Shown here: positions 54,711 to 64,000 of the stretch, piece after piece
Position numbering within the stretch: the stretch's first letter is position 1
Layout: every line of letters starts with the position of its first letter
NCBI RefSeq assembly: GCF_047496725.1
Contig: NC_132971.1
Location: 10,003,001-10,067,000, forward strand
Source: Anoplolepis gracilipes
Lineage: Eukaryota > Arthropoda > Insecta > Hymenoptera > Formicidae
DNA: 64,000 bases
Direction of reading: 5' to 3'
The notes under the pieces: generated by a model
Seen by the model: the letters and a program-made list of their open reading frames with translations, nothing else
The model's database searches: none
Told to the model about the DNA's origin: nothing
Program-made: the position numbers and the translations under genes

Positions 54711-57700
54711 ATGGATGCTGATTTGTATGATGAATTTGGAAATTATATTGGTCCTGATCTGGCATCAGAGAGCGAAGATGAAAATGAATACGGCAATGTT
54801 GGTGATGACGCCGAAGACAGAGAACGGTCCGATGAGGAAATGGAAGAAGACAAGGATGAGTCACGAGAACAAGTAGATCAAGGATCTTCTATGGCAGTTG
54901 TATTACACGAAGATAAACGATATTATCCAAGTGCATTAGAGGTGTATGGACCTGAGGTAATAAACCTATATTAATTTACAGTTAAGATATTAAATGGTCT
55001 CACAATTATATTTTATATTTATTTAATTGGAAAATAAATATCCCTATAATTTATTAATAAAAGCTATTATACATAAAAGCAACTATCATGTACATTTTTA
55101 ATATATATTTTTAGGTAGAAACACTTGTACAAGAAGAAGATGCTCAGCCGCTAGATAAACCATTGATAGCGCCTACTAGAAAACCAAAGTTTCAAATAAA
55201 ACAGCAACAATTGCCTGAAACGACATATAGCATTGAATTTTTGGCAGATATAATGGATGCGCCGCATCTAATTAGAAATGTAGTTTTACTGGGACATCTT
55301 CATCACGGCAAAACCACCTTGGTTGATTGTTTGATACAACAAACCCATCCCTATATACACAGTATAACCGACGAGAAACCACTGAGGTATGTATGAAAGT
55401 GTATAACGTGTAGCTTTTATTTATTGAACTAATCGCGTAAAAAGTAAAATGTAGTTTCTATTAATATGTATATCATTAGGTATACAGATACGTTGTTTAC
55501 TGAGCAACAGAGAGGCGTTTCCACGAAAGCAACTCCTGTTACTCTCCTGCTACAAGATGTCAAATCCAAGTCTTACCTCTTGAACATATTTGATACACCG
55601 GGTCACGTGAATTTTTCTGACGAAGCGACAGCCGCGATCCGTCTATCGGACGGTGCTATATTGATCGTCGATGCGGCAGAAGGTGTGATGTTAAACACCG
55701 AACGTCTACTGAAGCACGCGCTTCAAGAGAAGCTCGCTCTGACAGTCTGCATAAACAAGATAGATCGTTTGGTATTAGAGTTGAAACTGCCGCCATTGGA
55801 TGCTTACTATAAACTGCGTCACATTATCGAGGAAATCAACGGACTGATAGCGTTATACTCCTCGGATGTTGAAAATCCCGCTTTCGTTTCACCCGCCGTT
55901 GGAAATGTCTGCTTTGCCAGTTCCGAATACAATGTATGCTTCACTCTGAAATCGTTTGCCGCGCTCTATGCTAGGAACTATCCCGGACTCAATCCCGGCG
56001 AGTTCGCCAAGCGACTCTGGGGCGACATTTATTTTAATCCTAAAACGCGAAAGTTCACCAAGAAACCTCCGCACAATACAGCGCAACGAAGCTTTATCGA
56101 GTTCATCTTGGAGCCTCTGTATAAGATATTTGCACAAGTCGTCGGTGATGTAGACACGACGTTGCCGGATGGTAAATTTTATTTCCTTTTTCTCTCTTTT
56201 ATTGGAACTTGGAATGATTTTGAGAAATAATTACACATGTGTTTTATTTGTATTGTATTTGTGTGCAGTTTTGGACGAACTTGGCATACGATTGACATCC
56301 GAAGAAATGAAGATGAATATACGACCACTCCTGAGACTTGTCTGTACGCGATTCTTAGGAGACATGTGCGGATTAGTCGATATGTGTGTCGCTCACGTAC
56401 CTAGTCCCCAAGCGCACGCACCTAATAAAGTGCAACATGTTTATACTGGTCCTGTAGACTCACCGCTCGCGCAAGATATGATTAATTGTGATCCGGACGT
56501 TAGTATTTTTTAATTTCAATCTCAATTATTGCGATTTAATTCGATTAGATTTTAGTATCAGATTTTTATAAGAATTATGATTATACATATATTAATCACA
56601 CATATTAATATTATCAATGAGTATAATAAACAAATGTCTTTCTAGGGAAGATTAATGATTCACAGCACAAAGATGTATCCAACCGAGGATTGCACTCTAT
56701 TTGTAGTGCTTGGCAGAGTAATGTCTGGCACACTGGAAGCGGGACAACGCGTTCGCGTGTTAGGCGAAGCATATTCACGCACGGATGAGGAGGATTCACG
56801 TGTTCTCACAGTGGGTAGATTATGGATCAGCGAAGCACGTTACTCGATCGAACTGAGTCGAGTGCCTGCAGGCAATTGGGTTCTCATCGAGGGTATCGAT
56901 CGGCCAATCGTGAAGACCAGCACCATTACAGATCTCGGTAATTCAGAAGATTTACATATCTTTCGGCCGCTCAAGTTTAACACGCAGAGTGTCATCAAGA
57001 TCGCTGTTGAGCCGGTTAATCCTTCTGAATTACCCAAGATGTTAGACGGTTTGCGAAAAGTGAACAAGAGCTATCCGCTATTGGGGACACGCGTGGAGGA
57101 AAGCGGCGAGCACGTTGTCCTGGGAACTGGCGAACTCTATCTCGACTGCGCGATGCATGATTTGCGTCGCATGTATTCTGAAATCGATATAAAGGTAGCT
57201 GATCCAGTGGTCGCCTTCGCAGAAACCGTAGTGGAGACCAGTTCCCTCAAATGCTTCGCTGAAACACCGAATAAGCGGAATAAATTGACGATGATAGCGG
57301 AGCCATTGGAGAGAGGTCTTGCCGAGGATATAGAAGCAGAACACGTCCGTATCACGTGGAACAAGTGAGTAGCAGTCGATATGTGTTTGCTATTTTTATA
57401 TTACACATTGTTTGTCTGAGAATTGATGGAAAAAATGAGATCTCCATTTTCTGAACTTTCTTAAATTCATATAGTATATATCATTTTATTAGTGAAAAAA
57501 TTGAATTCATAATTTTTTCGAATTATATAATTGATGATGAGTTTTCTACGAATTAAACTTCAGGAAATAAATAGTAATATATTGTATATATTTTTTCTGA
57601 ATTTGATATAGAGATTTGAAATTTTTAATTTTAGAATTACCTGAAAGTTATTACAATCGAGTATCGAAAGTTAAAAAGTTATTAAGGAGATCTCGCTGGA

Positions 57701-59015
57701 AATTTTTACAGATGTATTGATTACAAATTTTATAAGGAATAACATCACATATATTCCATTATTCTCCCTCTCCAATTCTGAAATATATATCATCAATAAT
57801 ACATACACCTGCAATATATCGAAATATTTTATATTATTTATACAAAATAATTTATATTATTATTTATTTTTAATTTAATTCTAATTTTCTTTTCTAGAAA
57901 GACACTAGGAGAATTTTTTCAAACAAAATACGATTGGGATTTATTAGCAGCGCGTAGCATATGGGCATTTGGTCCTGACTCTACAGGTCCTAATATCCTA
58001 GTGGACGATACTTTACCTTCCGAAGTAGATAAAACATTATTGAATAGTGCACGCGATGCTATCATTCAGGGCTTTCAATGGGGAACCCGTGAAGGACCAT
58101 TGTGCGAAGAGCCAATCCGAAATGTCAAATTCAAAATCCTTGATGCAGTCATCGCACAGGAACCACTGCATCGAGGAGGTAATTTAATAAGTGTCGCATA
58201 TTTTAATTTATAATATATGTGATAAAAAATATATATAAAAGCCGAAACACACGCTGAACTGATAAAGATTTAAATAATACTCATAAACATTTTGTTTAAA
58301 ATATTTTAAAATATTTTCTCGCTTCAACAAGAAGAATTCATTCGTCATACACGTAATACTTAATTTCATCATGAAGGCTTCCAACTATTTATATATAATT
58401 TAAAAAAAAAACGTTCAAATTTTATAGAAAAAGTTGATTTAATTACATGAAAAATCCGTAAAGAGAAGAAGAGCGTAATTTTCATAACGTATTGATTTTA
58501 TGTCCTCAGGTGGTCAAATCATTCCTACGGCACGACGTGTCGCATATTCTGCTTTTCTCATGGCAACACCACGTCTGATGGAGCCTTATCTGTTCGTCGA
58601 AGTACAAGCACCCGCGGACTGTGTGTCCGCTGTTTATACAGTCCTGGCGAAACGTCGAGGTCACGTGACGCAAGACGCCCCGGTTCCAGGCAGTCCGTTA
58701 TATACGATCAAAGCCTTTATACCAGCCATTGACAGTTTTGGTTTCGAGACGGATTTACGGACGCATACTCAAGGTCAGGCATTTTGCTTATCCGTCTTTC
58801 ACCATTGGCAAATCGTGCCCGGTGATCCTCTGGACAAAAGCATAACTATCCGCCCGCTGGAGCCGCAGCCAGCTACCCATCTGGCGAGAGAGTTTATGTT
58901 GAAGACGCGAAGACGCAAGGGCCTATCTGAAGATGTCTCTATCAACAAATTCTTCGACGATCCTATGTTACTGGAGTTGGCTCGGCAAGATGTGCTATTG
59001 AATTATCCCCTCTAA
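54711..59015 (+). CDS. EFTUD2: U5 snRNP GTPase EFTUD2 (Snu114, 116 kDa), seven coding exons, complete
   Basis: EF-2-like GTPase of the U5 snRNP that helps control Brr2-driven unwinding of U4/U6 during spliceosome activation and disassembly (known for the family). Coding exons are 54711-54956, 55115-55386, 55480-56171, 56269-56498, 56646-57364, 57898-58178 and 58510-59015. All junctions are GT/AG and keep the frame, giving 981 residues (human 972). An acidic Asp/Glu-rich N-terminus (about 1-75) is followed by the G domain with GHLHHGKTT (142-150), DTPGH (211-215) and NKID (265-268). EF-2-like domains II-V follow, and the protein ends in a conserved FFDDPMLLELARQD stretch before its last residues. 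The start follows a pyrimidine-rich acceptor (AG at 54670-54671), so the gene also has an upstream 5' UTR exon. The introns are short (93-533 bases). A housekeeping gene, divergent from MRAS. Confidence 0.97.
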
Positions 59016-59019
59016 TAAA
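59014..59019 (+). terminator. Polyadenylation hexamer overlapping the EFTUD2 stop codon
   Basis: The stop TAA (59013-59015) is immediately continued as TAATAAAT, so an AATAAA hexamer begins on the second base of the stop. If used, the 3' UTR would be only about 15-30 bases. A second AATAAA lies at 59196-59201 and would give a 3' UTR of roughly 200 bases. Which one is used cannot be told from sequence. Confidence 0.45.
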
Positions 59020-61007
59020 TATATACTACACAAACTGTGACGTAATACATTATTAAGTATTGAATTTTCATACAAAGAGAAACTTGCGTTCTACACGATA
59101 TTTTCAAACTACGCATGATTAATTCCGTATTCTCCTTTCTATTGAAAGAGATTTCTTATTAGATATTTCTTCAACAAATCTGAAAAATTATTAGGAATAA
59201 AATTTTTCAAAAATAGCTCTAGAGTGGAAAATACTCATCATTATTTCCCCAAAACAAAACTTTGAAAACTCGCTCTTAGAGCCGACTTTTCCAACGCCGA
59301 CTCTACCATGGTATAAACTATATCTTTATCTTACAATCAGATAAATTAAAAATTGGTCCTTAGAGATTTTATTAGATTATATTTAATTACAATTGTAATA
59401 GAAATTTTGTCATAATAGAAATTACAATATCCTGATATAATATGTCTACATTATTTTATTTATCTTCATCTATTTTCATATGTAATAAGTGTATATGAAA
59501 TAGGAAATAAATTTTTTATATTATACAACACGCATAAGTCCTGAAATAAATAAATTTGGTAATAATAAAATAAAATACAATTATATATAATTGAATATAG
59601 TGATCCTACTTATATATGTTGATATATTTATTTTATCTTTTTCAGTCTTCTTGTTTCAAAATGATTAATGACATTTTTTTCGGAAAATAAATCAGCTATT
59701 TCTTTTTTAACAAAAAGATCTGCTTAATCGTTAACAAAAATGCTGTAATATTAATATTTCAGCATTGTAACAGATATTATAAAATATCACAAAAGTAAAA
59801 AAAAATAACTGCAGTATTAAAAATAATAATAGATTGCACTTACAAAAAATGCTATCTTTATAATATTTTTTTCTCTGTATGTGTGTAGAAGTTTTTAATA
59901 ATAATATATAAATTATTTTTTTAAACTAACTAATTAAATATACAATTTCTTGCGCAAAGTATATACATTTTTTAATTTTAAATTATAATTAAATATTTTA
60001 TTGTATTATCATCTCTATATAAAACTATTTTATGAGATTTTATCTATTAATTAAATCAGTTGTATAAAAATATATACTTGAGCGACTTATAAAGTAATGA
60101 CTTAAGAATTACGATATTCTGACGTTTTTTTTTTTTTACAACATCATTAAAACGTCACAAAAAAGACGTTTTAAATTAGACATTTGGACACGTGACGTCA
60201 TTGAACCAGAAATGATCATTTTTTGACGTCAAAATGACACGTGCTTGCTTCCTGAGTATAAAGCAAAATCATAAATATTCTTGGTATATTATATTGTACA
60301 ACAATCGCAAAAAAACTTGATTTTCTTTATCATTAAGACATTTTTGAAATTTAATTTAATATTATACATATATGTATACATATATAAATTAAATATTTAT
60401 ACACATATTATACAAAAATATAATTGATATAATATTTTTTTCATTGCAAACAGTTTACTTAAATTTAAATCATTCCTTTTTTTACCAAGCATATATTTAT
60501 TGGCATTATGTATCATTAATACGGTTAGTTTGGGATTAGAATGTATATTAAAATATTATTTTATATATATCATTATGAATGCGATAATAAGACATCTACC
60601 CTGAAAACAGATAACTTCTTTATCGTTCAAATCTCGCATTGCTTTTCTATAACCGGATTTCATATAAGTCAGAAGCAAGAAGTTCTCTTCCCTCCTGTCA
60701 GTCTCCTTCTCTTTCCCCCACTTCCTCTTTGTTACTCTTTGCCGATATCCCTTCTTTCAATCCAACTTTTAAACTAGAAGCAACGAGTATCGGTTATGAT
60801 TTCCCCTTCTCATTTTTTCTCTTTCTTTCCTTCTAGTTACTCCAATCTAAGATTAATATAGTCAATCAAGTAAAAAGTAAATCAATTACGTATATGTATT
60901 ATGAGATAGGTGAATTTCGAGGAAAATCACCGTTCACATTGGCTCATAATAAAAAGAATTGAGAAGAATCGAGAAGATTCAACATCGATAGATATACAGT
61001 AAATATA
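59020..61007. other. Intergenic, no supported gene
   Basis: AT-rich 3' flank of EFTUD2 with the ACGTC-rich cluster at 60121-60243. Nothing else supportable. Confidence 0.6.
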
Positions 61008-61269
61008 CAGGGTGTCCGGTAATAATCGCCCGACCTTTCATGGGCAGATAGAATAAGTCAAACTGAACATAAAAGTCTTCTATCATTTTGCGATTTGCGC
61101 AATAATTATTAAACTATTAATTAAAAACGCTCAGCGAACAATATTATATGTATTAATTAATATTTTAATAATTATTGCACAAATCGCAAAATGGTAGAGG
61201 ACTTTTATGTTCAGTTTGACCTGCTCTATCAGCCCTAGAAAGGTTAGGCGGTAATTACCGGACATCCTG
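61008..61269. mobile_element. 262-bp MITE with about 110-bp arms and TA target duplication
   Basis: CAGGGTGTCCGGTAATAATC and (inverted) CAGGATGTCCGGTAATTACC are followed by matching AAACTGAACATAAAAGTC stretches. TA borders both ends (61006-61007 and 61270-61271). It is probably Tc1/mariner-like, with termini similar to elements at 1, 25998 and 48225. Confidence 0.85.
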
Positions 61270-61271
61270 TA

Positions 61272-62642
61272 TACTGATATCCTATATGGGATTTCGCTGA
61301 AAGTGGGTGTCATGCGTGGAATTTTAAAATAATTATCACATCGATAGCACAAGAGCTATTACAAGATACAGTTGGGTATCAAATTTTGCATTTAGAAAAT
61401 CAAAATGTGTCGTAAACGCGCACTGAAAATTCCAATGATTAGAACGAATAAAAGGAAAGTGTCATCCTCGCGCGCAATTCTCAATACGCAATCTCCAGTC
61501 TCAATTTCCAAATAGATGATGATGAGATACTTTAACTTCATATAGTTCGTTATTGCCCGTAGACGAGAACGTGTTCAAACTTGTCGTGCAGATTTTCTTT
61601 ATCTGAAATATTTTTGAATTTATTCCTCTTTTTTAAAAAAAAGAACCCAAAGAAAAGAAGATTTAAAAAAAGGTTTTCAAAAGAAACATAATACTATCAG
61701 TTGTTGACTATTTGAATAAATTGTCTAATATGGACTTTAATCTCTTCAGGAATGAATTTATTGAAGTTGAAAAACTATTTTATCTGTTTTTCAATTGTAC
61801 ATATATTTATTCGAGATATTTTTATAATTATTAAACAAGACAGAAAAAAATTGTAAAGAATGTTTGAAACCTTTGAAAAAAATAATGTACACATACATAT
61901 GCGTGTAATGGGCGTCCAAATTAATTATACACCGAAACGAAATACGCACATATGTGTTAATAATCTTGAAAAAGTGAAAGATTATTCAGAAGAATAATTA
62001 ATACGCAAGGTCGCTTCGGAGACACGTACCGACGGACGCGAGACGTTGCTTGCGCGACACGAAGGCGCGTCGCATCGTTGCGACGCTCGCGCACGCGGTG
62101 GGTGGAGCCACAGCTGCGCGCCTCTGAGCGGGCAGGCTCGGTGGGCGGGGCGTGGCGCCATTTTGACGGCGTCAACCGCGCCCACCTGTTCTCCCATAGG
62201 TCAGAATCGTGTCCGCCCGATGGACGCGACGCGCGCGCGCGCGGGAACCAGTTTGGCGGCCTCCGACACGGCGACGCTGACGCTATCGCAACCGATCGAT
62301 CAACGACTACACCAGCATCCCCCTTCTTCCATCTCGTCACCCTTTCCCACTCGGCTCCGCTTGTAGTCTTTTTACGCACACAACCGCATCCCTCTCGCCT
62401 CTCGCCTGGTTTCACCGGACGGTGAAAACGGCTTCCACGGTGCATTCTATGGCTTTTTGCCATAGGGCGATGTACAGTGTAAGTCTGGAATAATGATAGA
62501 AAATGAAGGAGGGTTCGAATAATTGAGAAATGCGCATTGTTCTGCGCTTTCTTTCAATCTTTCTTCTTCCTTCTTTTTCTATTCGATGTCTCTCGAAATA
62601 TATGTATGCTTACTTCGTTTTACGTAAAAATGTAACATGTTA
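61272..62642. other. Intergenic with CpG-rich patch at 62.0-62.45 kb
   Basis: The first 700 bp is AT-rich and empty. About 62000-62430 is strongly CpG-rich, contains GGCGCCATTTTGACGGCGTC-like promoter-style words, and keeps long frames open on both strands. It is probably a promoter or first-exon region of a gene outside the window; direction is unknown. Confidence 0.45.
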
Positions 62643-63505
62643 AGCTGGAATTACACGATATATGTTTTTCTGTATGATTTTATTAGCTTGTTGTACGCTG
62701 CTTGGTTTGTTGTATGGAGCGTTATATGAAGACATCAAACGAAGCTGGTTACTTTGATTGACATATTTGGCATCTTATAGACTCTGTTAAAATGATATCT
62801 GATATGTTGACGCTTTAATGAAAATTGCGTTGAATTTCCGATACATTGATTGGTGCATACAAGGAAGCAAGCACGAAATAATCTTAAAACATATACATAT
62901 AAACATTTATACATATATGTATCCTAAGAAAAAAATACGAAATAATCATAGATATACCTTAAATATAGATAGAACTTTATCTTATTTATTATAGTTGTCA
63001 AGATAATATTATCTTTTCCTTCCTTGCGTACATGCAATCGCGTATACTTATTCTTCCCAAAATAAATGTTATACCTATGATTCCTCGATAAACAAACTTT
63101 ATTTAAATATACATTTTAATTTCTGATTTTAATTTTTCGAACTTGAGAGATAATTTTGAAATTTTCTAAAATCTTTATTTCAAGTCTTTGCAAATGATAT
63201 CCGCCGAATGAAATATCCGCATACATACATATAAATGCGCATGCGCAAGAAAGAAAAATGTTGCTCATTTTAGCACCACGAAGATAACGTAAGACACAAA
63301 GCTCTATTTATATTTAATATATGTATATCTGTGGATATAATGCATCTGTGGATATAATGGAGTATAGAAAGAAATCATACATGCTAGCCTGGTGCGTTCA
63401 ATGCACCGAGGCATTTAGCATGCACAGGTGCAAGCACATTGCAGCAGCATACAAATTAGCATACGGCTAATCATACAAAAAAACATACATCGTGTGACGT
63501 CGGCT
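62643..63505. mobile_element. 863-bp element with TTA target duplication
   Basis: AGCTGGAATTACACGATATA at the left aligns with the inverted right end AGCCGACGTCACACGATGTA, and the match continues through TGTTTTTCTGTATGATT. TTA lies on both sides (62640-62642 and 63506-63508). Same terminal pattern as 53015-53143. No transposase frame, so non-autonomous. Confidence 0.72.
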
Positions 63506-63514
63506 TTACAACTA

Positions 63515-63971
63515 ACTCTCTAAATTTTTTAGAGTGAAATTTTCACTCTAATCATGGAGTCACTGATCAGTTCACTCCATGTGGAGTAAACATTTACTTC
63601 AATAAAGTGAATTTATGCACTCTAAGACAAAAGGTGAAAAATGTCACTCTTATTTTTAAAGCGAAGTCCACTCCTGAAGTTAACATTCGAAACTTCACTC
63701 CAATTTAAAGTAAAATCATCTGCGTAGTTCTTTTCGTGTGTCACTTTTAAGTTGGGATAGCGCAGCATAGGCGACACAACGTAGGTACATAAAAAAACAG
63801 TGAAATGTCACTCTTTTTAGAGTGAAGGATGAATCCAATAAAGAGCGAATAATTTCACTTTTTCGAAAAATTGAAATTTTACTCCACTTCGACTGGCAGT
63901 ATTTTCATTATTGCTTAAAATGAGATTCGACTCCAAAAGAGTGAGATTTCATTCTAAAAAATTTAGAGAGT
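63515..63971. mobile_element. 457-bp inverted-repeat element
   Basis: ACTCTCTAAATTTTTTAGAG at the left is mirrored by the right end (ACTCTCTAAATTTTTTAGAA inverted). The interior is crowded with CACTC/GAGTG words. It starts nine bases after the neighbouring element ends. The target duplication is unclear. Confidence 0.78.
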
Positions 63972-64000
63972 AGAAAAAAAAACATTTAATGGAAGGTATT

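Noticed and set aside
61957..62463. 168-codon minus-strand open frame in the CpG-rich patch
   Set aside because: Weak start context, no domain, and equally long plus-strand frames; more likely promoter DNA.

Overview
ORGANISM AND OVERALL CHARACTER. The window is AT-rich, intron-containing animal DNA with short introns in its housekeeping genes, very many microsatellites, and short inverted-repeat DNA transposons (MITEs) of several families. The two recognisable genes encode proteins close to animal M-Ras and EFTUD2, so this is a metazoan nuclear genome. The compact genes, CpG-rich patches, GA/TC/TA tracts and MITE load resemble hymenopteran insects such as ants. That placement is inference; no species can be named from the sequence alone. 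LAYOUT. From 1 to about 35.9 kb no protein-coding gene can be supported. This stretch holds Tc1/mariner-like, hAT-like and piggyBac-like MITEs, an almost 900-bp foldback, tandem duplications and simple repeats. At 35.9-36.9 kb there is a GC/CpG-rich leader on the minus strand, with a short exon encoding a signal-peptide-like start and a splice donor. It is probably the first coding exon of a secreted or membrane protein whose remaining exons are distant. From 37 to 51 kb there is no supported gene, but there is an uninterrupted 2,001-bp AC dinucleotide tract (46170-48170) and a perfect 101-bp tandem duplication. GENES. A three-exon M-Ras-type small GTPase lies on the minus strand (51461-52313). 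It was reconstructed as 198 residues, including a short last exon that ends in a CNIL prenylation box. A seven-coding-exon EFTUD2/Snu114 gene (U5 snRNP GTPase) lies on the plus strand (54711-59015) and was reconstructed as 981 residues. The two are head to head. The roughly 2.4 kb between their start codons holds three foldback MITEs, a stray MITE arm and several NRF-1/ewg-like TGCGCATGCGCA palindromes, so MITEs have been tolerated in or beside two promoters. RIGHT END. From 59.0 to 62.0 kb the sequence is intergenic with one TA-flanked MITE. A CpG-rich patch at 62.0-62.45 kb may be a promoter. The last 1.3 kb holds two adjacent inverted-repeat elements. No new multi-gene system was found. The most informative material is the transposon record: nested insertions, an empty-site paralogue inside the window that proves a TA target duplication, and matching TTA-flanked elements 10 kb apart.
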